Of a stretch of DNA of 23,523 nucleotides, positions 14,976 through 21,783 are shown piece after piece. The stretch covers positions 1-23,523 of the forward strand of contig CAUAAZ010000034.1 of the NCBI GenBank assembly GCA_958427145.1, given 5' to 3'. The position numbers and the translations under genes are program-made. Under the pieces are notes generated by a model that made no database searches, had not been told where the DNA came from, and saw only the letters and a program-made list of their open reading frames with translations. The stretch comes from an uncultured Collinsella sp. Its GTDB lineage: Bacteria > Actinomycetota > Coriobacteriia > Coriobacteriales > Coriobacteriaceae. Position 1 is the stretch's first letter; the number at the start of each line of letters is the position of its first letter.

Positions 14976-16259
14976 ATGGCTGAAGAATTCGATTTCCATC
15001 CGATGTGGGAGACCCTCGGCATGAATCTTGCCGATCACGACATGCTGCTGGGCGCCGTGGGCCAGATGTACGGCGACATGTTCCTGACGCAGAACAATCG
15101 CCCCAAGTCCACGTCCTACCTGGACTTTGTGGCCACCAACATCCACAGCGGCCGTATTAAGGAGATGCTCGACAAGAAGGAGGCCGGCGAGGCCACCAAG
15201 ATTGTTGGCAGCTTCTGCGTGTACGTGCCCGAGGAGATCGTGCTTGCCTGTGACGGCATCCCCGTGGGCCTGTGCTCGGGTGCCGATTGGGCAACCGATA
15301 AGGTCGAGGAGCACTTGCCGCGCAACACCTGTCCGCTCATCAAGAGCTTTGCCGGCTTTAAGCTGGGGGAGGTCTGCCCCTACATTGAGTCGAGTGACTT
15401 GGTGGTAGGCGAGAACACCTGCGATGGCAAGAAGAAGGCCTACGAGTTCTTTGCAACGCAAAAGAACATGTACGTCATGGATATTCCCAACGTACACGAC
15501 GAGTCGACGCTCGTGACCTGGAAGGCCGAGGTCAAGAAGCTCGCCGCAAAGATCGAGGAAGAGTGCGGCGTCACGATCACGCCTGAGCGTCTGAAGGCCG
15601 CTATCCACGCCGTCAATGAGAAGCGCCGTGCCCTGCAGCGTCTGGCTGCGACCCGCGCTGCCGACCCGGCGCCTATCAGCGGTCTCGATAGCCTGCTGAC
15701 CGTGCAGGCAGCCTTTATGGACGACACGCCGCGTCTGACCGGAGCCATTAACGATATGGCGGCTGAGTGCGAGCAGCGTGTCGAGGCCGGCGAGGGCGTG
15801 GCGCCCAAGGGGACCAAGCGCATCCTGTACACCGGTACGCCCATGGCCGTGCCCAACTGGAAGCTGTTCAACCTCATCGAGAAGGCCGGCGGCGTCGTGG
15901 TGGGCGAGGAGTCCTGCACGGGCTCGCGCTACTACAAGGACCTGGTCGACGAGTCCGGCGAGACGGTCGACGAGATGCTCGACGCCATCGCCGAGCGCTA
16001 CTTTAAGATTAACTGCGCCGTCTTTACGCCCAACGATCAGCGTATGGAGGACATTGTCCAGATGGCCAAGGACTTGCATGCCGACGGCATCGTCGACGTG
16101 GCCCTGCAGTTCTGCACGCTCTACGAGATGGAGTCGTTTGCCGTGGAGAAGGCTGCCGAGGAGGCCGGCATTCCGTTTATGCACATCACGACCGACTACG
16201 CCGGCGAGGATGCCGGTCAGCTCCAGACCCGCATCGAGGCCTTCCTGGAAACTATTTAG
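14976..16259 (+). CDS. Double-cubane-cluster-type reductase, paralogue 1 (HgdB family)
   Basis: A 427-residue iron-sulfur protein of the 2-hydroxyglutaryl-CoA dehydratase D-component family. Six cysteines stand in a regular pattern: Cys119 (NTCPLIKS), Cys134 (GEVCPYIE), Cys149 (ENTCDGKKK), Cys314 (EESCTG), Cys347 (INCAVFTPN) and Cys380 (LQFCTLYE). Classical dehydratase subunits bind one 4Fe-4S cluster with three cysteines, whereas the double-cubane proteins (DCCP) use six, so I favour DCCP. Such enzymes take low-potential electrons from an ATP-driven activase to reduce small molecules; the substrate here is unknown. It has a longer N-terminus (about 39 residues) than its neighbour. The ATG at 14976 follows GAGAGGGG. 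A long hairpin repeat separates it from the next gene. Confidence 0.85.
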   Translation: MAEEFDFHPMWETLGMNLADHDMLLGAVGQMYGDMFLTQNNRPKSTSYLDFVATNIHSGRIKEMLDKKEAGEATKIVGSFCVYVPEEIVLACDGIPVGLCSGADWATDKVEEHLPRNTCPLIKSFAGFKLGEVCPYIESSDLVVGENTCDGKKKAYEFFATQKNMYVMDIPNVHDESTLVTWKAEVKKLAAKIEEECGVTITPERLKAAIHAVNEKRRALQRLAATRAADPAPISGLDSLLTVQAAFMDDTPRLTGAINDMAAECEQRVEAGEGVAPKGTKRILYTGTPMAVPNWKLFNLIEKAGGVVVGEESCTGSRYYKDLVDESGETVDEMLDAIAERYFKINCAVFTPNDQRMEDIVQMAKDLHADGIVDVALQFCTLYEMESFAVEKAAEEAGIPFMHITTDYAGEDAGQLQTRIEAFLETI

Positions 16260-16275
16260 AGCTATCCGTCCCGGC

Positions 16276-16374
16276 GGCTTCCCCAGGTACCCGATCTTGC
16301 CGTTCAAACCGTCGCTTGCTACCAAAGTATGCGGCGCTCATCTTTCACGGCAACCACGGGCACCTGGGAAAGCC
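16276..16374 (+). repeat. Long imperfect hairpin repeat between the paralogues
   Basis: Arms 16276-16302 and 16348-16374 match as reverse complements at 22 of 27 positions. The loop (TCAAACCGTCGCTTGC and GCGCTC..TCTTTC) closely matches that of the repeat at 17581-17669. It may stabilise or partly terminate the transcript. Confidence 0.7.
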
Positions 16375-16412
16375 GTCTCCTTGGTTGGTTAAAAGGTTTG
16401 TTAAGGAGTTAT

Positions 16413-17576
16413 ATGTCGGAATATATTGAGCAGCCGTTGCCGTCCACGTTTGAGGAGTTCAACGAGCAGCGCAAGGCGGCGTTTATTCGCGTCAAGGATT
16501 ATAAGCAGGCGGGTAATCGCCTGGTCGGCTTTTTGTGCAGCTATACGCCGCTCGAGATTATCGATGCCGCGGGCGCCTCGAGCGTGGCTCTGTGCGGTAC
16601 GTCCGACGAGGTGATTCCCGAGGCCGAGAAGGTGCTGCCGGCAAATCTGTGTCCGCTCATCAAGTCGACGTACGGTTTTGCCTATTCGCAAAAGTGCCCG
16701 TTTACGTACTTTAGCGACATGATTATCGGCGAGACCACCTGCGACGGCAAGAAGAAGATGTACGAGCTACTCAACGAGCTCAAGCGCACGCACATTCTGC
16801 ATCTTCCGCAGGGTCGCGACCGCGCCTACGAGCGCGAGGGCTGGTACGAGGAGTGCCGCCTGCTCAAGGAGGAGCTCGAGGGCTTCTACGGCATCACGAT
16901 TACCGACGATGACCTGCGCGCTGCGGTTCGTCGTCGCAACCGCCTGCGTGCGGCCCAGCTCGACATGTTTGCGCTGCAGGCCAACCAGCCGGCGGCCATG
17001 AGCGGCGTCGACCTGATGAGCACCATGTTTGCCGGTACGTTCAGCTTTGATATCGAGGCCTATACGCAGCAGCTGGAGCAAAAGGTCGCCAAGCTGCGCG
17101 AGGCCTACGACGCGGGCGAGCGCCCGGTTTCGGCGGATGCCAAGCGCATTCTGATCGCCGGTTGCCCGGTGGGCGGCGTGATCAACAAGATCGGTCGCAC
17201 CATCGAGTCCAACGGCGGCGTGGTCGTGTGCATGGACGACTGCTCGGGCGAGCGCACGGCGGTCATGATGATCGACCCGGAGGCTCCCGACATCCTGCGC
17301 GCCATCGCCGACCGCTACCTGGACATCAACTGCTCGGTCATGACGCCCAACGACGGTTGTATGGAAAACACGCTGGCCATGTGCGAGAAGTATCACGTCG
17401 ATGGCGTAGTGGAGAGCGTGCTCCAGGCGTGCCACACCTTTAACGTGGAGAGTGCGCGCATGCAGGAGGCTGTCGAGGGTGCGGGTATTCCGTATATGAA
17501 GATCGAGACCGACTACAGCAACGGCGACATGGGCCAGATCGAGACCCGCATCGCCGCTTTTATCGAGACGCTCTAG
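16413..17576 (+). CDS. Double-cubane-cluster-type reductase, paralogue 2 (HgdB family)
   Basis: A 387-residue paralogue of the preceding gene with the same six-cysteine layout: Cys80, Cys95, Cys110, Cys277, Cys307 and Cys340. The first three are spaced exactly 15 and 15 as in paralogue 1. It contains MIIGETTCDGKKKMYELL, the form typical of the YjiM/double-cubane group, as well as NLCPLIKS and INCSVMTPNDGC. It may pair with paralogue 1 as a heterodimer or serve a different substrate using the same activase. The ATG at 16413 follows AAGGAG; codons further upstream lie in the hairpin repeat and lack a ribosome site. Whether it is a reductase or a dehydratase remains open. Confidence 0.85.
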   Translation: MSEYIEQPLPSTFEEFNEQRKAAFIRVKDYKQAGNRLVGFLCSYTPLEIIDAAGASSVALCGTSDEVIPEAEKVLPANLCPLIKSTYGFAYSQKCPFTYFSDMIIGETTCDGKKKMYELLNELKRTHILHLPQGRDRAYEREGWYEECRLLKEELEGFYGITITDDDLRAAVRRRNRLRAAQLDMFALQANQPAAMSGVDLMSTMFAGTFSFDIEAYTQQLEQKVAKLREAYDAGERPVSADAKRILIAGCPVGGVINKIGRTIESNGGVVVCMDDCSGERTAVMMIDPEAPDILRAIADRYLDINCSVMTPNDGCMENTLAMCEKYHVDGVVESVLQACHTFNVESARMQEAVEGAGIPYMKIETDYSNGDMGQIETRIAAFIETL

Positions 17577-17580
17577 CTTC

Positions 17581-17669
17581 CTCGGGCACCGGAGATTGCC
17601 CCTCAAACTGTCGCTTGCGTACCCAAAGTACGCTGCGCTCCTCTTTCGGGGCAATCTCCGGCATCCGAG
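17581..17669 (+). repeat. Long hairpin repeat after paralogue 2
   Basis: The main stem of 14 perfect pairs (17589-17602 with 17648-17661) is extended by 5 pairs (17581-17585 with 17665-17669). The loop contains a second hairpin (17617-17622 with 17628-17633) and the shared core CTCCTCTTTCGGG. It belongs to the same family as 16276-16374 and probably 710-807. Confidence 0.75.
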
Positions 17670-17731
17670 AAACTTAGAGCTAAGGCGCCTGAACGCGCCG
17701 CTACCTTTAATGTTTAGATTGGGAGAGAGCC

Positions 17732-18496
17732 ATGATAGGGATCGGGATCGATATCGGGTCTACGGCGGCTAAGGCTGCTGTGGTCGACGGGGAGGGTTCG
17801 GTGGCGTGGACGTGCGTGCAGCCAACCGGGTTCTCCTCGGTCGATGCTTCCGAGCGGCTGCGCGAGGCACTGGCAGCGGCTGGCTATGACGTGACGGGCG
17901 ACGATGTTCGCGTGGTCGCGACTGGCTACGGCCGTGTTGCCGTGCCCTATGCGCACAAGGTCGTGACCGAGATTACCTGCCATGGCACCGGTGCCGTGTG
18001 CCTGTTTGGCGATCACGGCACCGTGATCGACGTGGGTGGCCAGGACACCAAGGTCATTCAGCTTAAAAGTGGCCGCGTGGCCAAGTTTGCCATGAACGAC
18101 AAGTGCGCCGCCGGCACGGGGCGCTTTTTGGAGATCATGGCCGACCGCCTGGGCATTTCCCAGCAGCAGATGGCCGACCTGGCGCGTTCCGGCGAGCCTA
18201 CCAAGATCAGCAGCATGTGCACGGTGTTTGCCGAAAGCGAGGTCATCAGCCTGATCGGTCGCGGTGAGCCGCGCGAGAACATCGCCCGTGGTGTGATCGA
18301 GAGTGTCGTGTCGCGCGTTGCCACTATGGCCGGGCAGGCCGCGGGCACCCCGTACTATCTGACCGGTGGCCTGTGCGAGAACGCCTTCGTGGTGGAGCGG
18401 TTGGGCGAGCTACTGGGGTCGCCGGTGACCACCTCGCCCCAGGCTCGCTTTGCCGGAGCGATCGGCGCGGCGATTCGCGCACAGGCGCTAGGGTGA
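17732..18496 (+). CDS. ATP-dependent activase (HgdC/YjiL type)
   Basis: A 254-residue ASKHA-fold ATPase that passes an electron to dehydratase or double-cubane partners with ATP hydrolysis. It shows IGIDIGSTAAKAA at the N-terminus (phosphate 1), VIDVGGQDTKVI (phosphate 2), and YLTGGLCEN near the end. Two cysteines, Cys125 in NDKCAAGTGRFLE and Cys163 in SSMCTVFAESE, would bind the 4Fe-4S cluster bridging the homodimer. The length matches HgdC-type activators. The ATG at 17732 follows GGGAGAGAG. Its partners are most likely the two genes upstream; selD follows 69 bp later. Confidence 0.92.
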   Translation: MIGIGIDIGSTAAKAAVVDGEGSVAWTCVQPTGFSSVDASERLREALAAAGYDVTGDDVRVVATGYGRVAVPYAHKVVTEITCHGTGAVCLFGDHGTVIDVGGQDTKVIQLKSGRVAKFAMNDKCAAGTGRFLEIMADRLGISQQQMADLARSGEPTKISSMCTVFAESEVISLIGRGEPRENIARGVIESVVSRVATMAGQAAGTPYYLTGGLCENAFVVERLGELLGSPVTTSPQARFAGAIGAAIRAQALG

Positions 18497-18525
18497 TTTA
18501 TCGGCCGTGGAAGCGCGTTCATGCG

Positions 18526-18531
18526 TATACT
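18526..18531 (+). promoter_or_regulatory. Possible internal -10 box before selD
   Basis: TATACT lies 34 nt before the selD start, in the 69-bp gap after the activase. No -35 is clear. The same hexamer precedes moeA and brnQ. Confidence 0.35.
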
Positions 18532-18565
18532 GGGATGCATTGTTTGTGTTTGAGAGGAGGTATCG

Positions 18566-19615
18566 ATGGCTGACGATCAGATTAAGCTCACGTCTATGAC
18601 GGCCGCGAGCGGTTGAGCCGCTAAGTTGGCCCCCGGAGCCCTCGCCCAGGTCCTGGGCGATTTACCCAATGTGCATAACGACAACTTGCTCGTGGGGTTC
18701 GATACCTCTGACGATGCGAGCGTCTTCCGCGTAGGGGAGAACCTGGGCCTCGTGCAGTCCATCGACTTCTTTCCGCCGATGGTCGACGACCCGTTTCTGT
18801 TTGGCCAGATTGCCGCAGCCAACTCGCTGTCGGATATCTACGCCATGGGCGGGCGGCCGAGCCATGCCATGAACTTGCTGTGCATCCCGAGCTGTCTGGG
18901 CGTTGAGGTTGCCGGTCAGATTCTGGCGGGCGGCGCCGACAAGTGCGTCGAGGCGGGCTGCTCCATCGCGGGCGGCCACACCATCAACGACGACGAGCCC
19001 AAGTACGGTCTGTCCGTGAGCGGCTTTGTCACGCTCGACCGCATGCTCGCCAACAGCGGCGCGCACGTGGGCGATGTTCTGCTGCTGACCAAGGCGGTCG
19101 GCTCGGGCATTATCACCACGGCCATTAAGGGCGAGCTCATCGAGCAGGACGAGGCCGCAGCCATGTTTGACTCGATGCGAACCCTCAACGAGGCGCCGAT
19201 TCGTCTGGCCGAGGGACTTGAGCTTCACGGCTGCACCGACATTACGGGCTTTGGCCTGATCGGGCACGCGTGCGAGATGGCCGAGGGCTCGGGCGTGCAG
19301 ATCGAGCTTGCGTCGGGAACGGTACCGCTCTTTGACCAGGTGCTCGACATGGCGCGTTTGGGCATTATTCCTGCCGGCGCCTACCGCAACCAGGACTTCT
19401 TTGGCCCACGCGTGGCTGCCGACGAGGGCCTGGAGCCTGGCATGCTGGATGCGCTATACGATCCGCAGACGTCTGGTGGCCTGCTTATCGCGGCACCTGC
19501 TTTCGATGTGGATGAGCTTGCGCGTCGTTTACGTACCGAGGGGCGTATCGCGGCCGTTGTCGGGCGCGTGTGCGAGCCGGTGCCAGGCGGTCCTGCCGTT
19601 CGCGTTGTCCGTTAA
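18566..19615 (+). CDS. selD: Selenophosphate synthetase, selenoprotein with Sec17 (UGA)
   Basis: A 349-residue enzyme that makes selenophosphate, the selenium donor for Sec-tRNA and 2-selenouridine, from selenide and ATP. The frame starts at ATG 18566, 6-7 nt after GAGGAGG, and has an in-frame TGA at 18614-18616 (codon 17). Reading through it restores the SelD active site, SGUAAK, where Sec17 and Lys20 align in position with Cys17 and Lys20 of E. coli SelD. After the TGA the protein is intact: DTSDDASVF, QSIDFFPPMVDDPFLFGQ, AANSLSDIYAMGG, GGHTIND and FGLIGHACEMA. Total length matches SelD (about 347). A hairpin at 18642-18660 is a suitable bacterial SECIS. Automated tools will probably truncate it to the TTG at 18626. 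The gene requires selA, selB and selC elsewhere in the genome. Confidence 0.95.
18642..18660 (+). promoter_or_regulatory. Candidate bacterial SECIS hairpin in selD
   Basis: An exact 8-bp stem (18642-18649 with 18653-18660) with loop GTC; opening the top pair gives loop GGTCC, close to the GGUCU loop of E. coli fdhF. The loop G at 18650 is 34 nt after the UGA, within the distance known for SelB-binding hairpins. Confidence 0.7.
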
Positions 19616-19672
19616 CGACACGTTTATTGAGTTATGTACCGTTCTAAAACGATTTATTCGAAAGGAAAAGTT

Positions 19673-20299
19673 ATGTCTACCAAGATTGAAGTCAATGCCA
19701 TGGGCGATGCCTGCCCGCTGCCCGTCGTCAAGACGCTCAAGGCCCTCAAGCAGCTCAATGGCGAGGGCGCCGTCGTGACCGCGGTCGACAACGAGACCGC
19801 CGTCAAGAACATCTCCAAGATGGCGCAGGAAAAGGGCTGCACGGCCTCGTTCGAGAAGATTTCTGACGCCGAGTGGCACGTGACCGTGGCGACCTCTGGC
19901 GCTATTGCCGTGGCCGATCCCGAGCAGGATGGCGCTGCCTTCTGTGATGCCAGCGCCGGCAAGGGCAAGCTCGTCATTTCCGTCTACACCGACTGCATGG
20001 GTCGCGGCGACGACGAGCTGGGCCACAAGCTCATGAAGGCCTTCATCTTTGCCGTGACGCAGCAGGAGGAACTGCCCGCGACCATGCTGTTCTACAACGG
20101 CGGCGCCAAGCTCACCGTCGAGGGCTCGCCGGTGCTCGATGACCTGAAGGGCCTGGCGGAGCAGGGTGTCGAGATCCTTACCTGCGGTACCTGCCTCGAC
20201 CACTATGGCATTAAAGACCAGCTCGCGGTGGGCGAGGTCACCAACATGTACGTGATCGTGGAGAAGATGGAGCAGGCTGTGCGCGTCGTGCGCCCGTAG
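19673..20299 (+). CDS. yedF: YedF-type selenium metabolism protein (TusA + DsrE-like domains)
   Basis: A 208-residue two-domain protein. Residues 1-75 are a TusA/SirA-like domain with the active Cys14 in DACPLPVVK, which carries sulfur or selenium as a persulfide or perselenide in related proteins. Residues 98-208 are a DsrE-like domain with YTDCMGRGDDELG and a CGTC pair (Cys171/174). This two-domain form is known to accompany selD in many genomes and is annotated as a selenium-metabolism protein, but its exact reaction is not established. The ATG at 19673 follows AAAGGAAAAG. It is 57 bp after selD and 19 bp before the DUF3343 gene. Confidence 0.9.
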   Translation: MSTKIEVNAMGDACPLPVVKTLKALKQLNGEGAVVTAVDNETAVKNISKMAQEKGCTASFEKISDAEWHVTVATSGAIAVADPEQDGAAFCDASAGKGKLVISVYTDCMGRGDDELGHKLMKAFIFAVTQQEELPATMLFYNGGAKLTVEGSPVLDDLKGLAEQGVEILTCGTCLDHYGIKDQLAVGEVTNMYVIVEKMEQAVRVVRP

Positions 20300-20318
20300 C
20301 GTATTGGTTGGAGTTGCC

Positions 20319-20570
20319 ATGAGGGAGAAGCGCCCGGCGCTTGTCATCACGTTTCCCACCACGGCGGCCGCCATGGGGTGCGAGTCCCTGTGCATCGAGC
20401 GCGGCCTTCCCGGGCGAACGATTCCCTTGCCCGGGGAGGTCGCTGCTGGCTGCGGTCTGGCGTGGAAGGCGTTGCCTGCCGATGAGGAGCTGCTGCGCGG
20501 CGAACTCGCCGCGGCGGGCGTTCCCACCGAGGGCTATACCGTGATTGATATGTGGGAGGTCGTGCGATGA
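20319..20570 (+). CDS. DUF3343 protein, putative Se/S carrier
   Basis: An 83-residue protein of the DUF3343 family, proposed to carry selenium or sulfur because its genes occur with selD and yedF. It shows an N-terminal ALVITFPTTAAAMGCESLC stretch and the family's conserved CG pair (Cys45-Gly46) after IPLPGEVAAG. Family members are usually 75-90 residues, so it is full length. I use the ATG at 20319, 5 nt after TTGGAG; the TTG at 20304 is less likely. Its stop overlaps the start of the next gene (ATGA), which implies coupled translation with the desulfurase, a plausible donor. Confidence 0.85.
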   Translation: MREKRPALVITFPTTAAAMGCESLCIERGLPGRTIPLPGEVAAGCGLAWKALPADEELLRGELAAAGVPTEGYTVIDMWEVVR

Positions 20571-21706
20571 TCTACCTGGATAACGCGGCGACGACCATGC
20601 ACAAGCCGCAGGAGGTCATCGATGCCGTGGTGCAGGCGATGTGCTCGCTCGGCAATGCCGGGCGCGGCGCCACGTCGGGTGCGCTCGATGCCGCTCGTAC
20701 GATTCACGCTTGCCGTGCCAAGTTCGCGCGCCTTTTGGGCTGCCCGAGAGCGGACCATGTGTGCTTTACGCCCAACTCAACCGCGGCGCTCAACACCGTC
20801 ATCAATGGCGTGGTGCGCCCCGGCGACCGTGTGGTCACAACGGTGCTCGAGCACAATTCCGTGCTGCGTCCGCTCAATCGCCTGGCCGCGGAGCAGGGTG
20901 TGACCGTTGAGCATGCGGGCTGCGATGCGAGCGGCGTGCTCGACTACGACGAGCTCGAGCGGTTGGTCACGCTGGGCACGCGTGCTGTGGTGGTGACGCA
21001 CGCCTCCAATGTGACCGGCAACGCGGTCAACATTGCGCGCGTGGCTGCCATCGCGCATTCGGCCGGTGCGCTGGTGATCGTCGATGCCTCGCAGTCTGCC
21101 GGCACGGCGCATATCGATATGCGCACCATGGGGCTCGACGTCGTGTGCTTTACCGGCCACAAGGGGCTCATGGGACCTCAAGGCACCGGCGGCCTGGCCG
21201 TGGCGGAGGGAATTGACATGGCTCCGTGGGCCATGGGCGGCACCGGCGTGCACAGCTTCGATGCACTGCAGCCGCTTGAGTGGCCCACTCGCCTTGAGGC
21301 GGGCACGCTCAACGGTCACGGCATAGCGGGCCTTTCCGCAGGCCTTGATTTTATTGAGGCTCAGGGTGGAGTTGAAGCGATTGCGACTCACGAACGCGCC
21401 CTGGCCGATCGCTTTCTCACTGGCGTGCGCGAAATCCCGGAGATCAAGCTCTACGGCGCCTTTGACCAGCCGTCGCACTCGGCGATCGTGTCGCTCAACG
21501 TAGGCGATATCGATTCGGCTGAGATTTCGGACGCGCTCATGCAAGGGTGGGGGATTGCGACGCGCCCCGGCGCCCATTGCGCTCCGCTCATGCACCGCGC
21601 GCTGGGGACCGAGCGCCAGGGCGTCGTCCGCTTCTCGTTTGGGTATTTCAACACGGACGAGGAAGTCGACACCGCGATTGACGCTTTGCGCGATTTAGCC
21701 TGCTAA
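20567..21706 (+). CDS. Cysteine desulfurase family protein (class-V aminotransferase fold)
   Basis: A 379-residue PLP enzyme of the NifS/SufS/Csd group that takes sulfur from cysteine, or selenium from selenocysteine, as an enzyme-bound persulfide or selenide. It begins MIYLDNAATTMHKPQEV, has the cofactor lysine Lys199 in TGHKGLMGPQG, and the active-site Cys338 in RPGAHCAP. The sequence fits the subgroup linked to selenium genes better than IscS; this is judged from context and the short loop. The ATG at 20567 overlaps the DUF3343 stop and has GGGAGG 7 nt upstream. A terminator follows at 21731-21760. In this setting it probably mobilises selenium for SelD, perhaps through DUF3343 or YedF. 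Confidence 0.88.
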   Translation: MIYLDNAATTMHKPQEVIDAVVQAMCSLGNAGRGATSGALDAARTIHACRAKFARLLGCPRADHVCFTPNSTAALNTVINGVVRPGDRVVTTVLEHNSVLRPLNRLAAEQGVTVEHAGCDASGVLDYDELERLVTLGTRAVVVTHASNVTGNAVNIARVAAIAHSAGALVIVDASQSAGTAHIDMRTMGLDVVCFTGHKGLMGPQGTGGLAVAEGIDMAPWAMGGTGVHSFDALQPLEWPTRLEAGTLNGHGIAGLSAGLDFIEAQGGVEAIATHERALADRFLTGVREIPEIKLYGAFDQPSHSAIVSLNVGDIDSAEISDALMQGWGIATRPGAHCAPLMHRALGTERQGVVRFSFGYFNTDEEVDTAIDALRDLAC

Positions 21707-21721
21707 AGCTGCTAGAGCGTA

Positions 21722-21727
21722 TATACT
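21722..21727 (+). promoter_or_regulatory. Possible -10 box for brnQ
   Basis: TATACT lies just upstream of the terminator at 21731. A start of transcription near 21734 would fall in the 5' arm of that hairpin, so brnQ transcripts would not form the full terminator. No -35 is evident. Confidence 0.35.
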
Positions 21728-21730
21728 TGC

Positions 21731-21760
21731 GGGATGGGTGTTTTTGCCCGTCCCGTTTTT
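21731..21760 (+). terminator. Terminator of the selenium block
   Basis: An 8-bp stem with one G-U pair (21731-21738 with 21747-21754) is followed by GTTTTT. Confidence 0.8.
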
Positions 21761-21783
21761 GTTTCGACCCGAAAGGTGTGCAT

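Noticed and set aside
14646..16325. 559-codon minus-strand open frame across paralogue 1
   Set aside because: A shadow caused by the high GC content; the plus strand carries a conserved iron-sulfur protein with matching ribosome site.
16260..17731. CRISPR-like repeats around the two hairpins
   Set aside because: There are only two copies, about 1.3 kb apart, with a gene between them and no regular spacers.
18626..19615. selD beginning at the TTG at 18626 as a shortened protein
   Set aside because: It would lack the catalytic residue and Lys20. The ATG at 18566 has a strong ribosome site and is in frame through a UGA at the exact Sec position.
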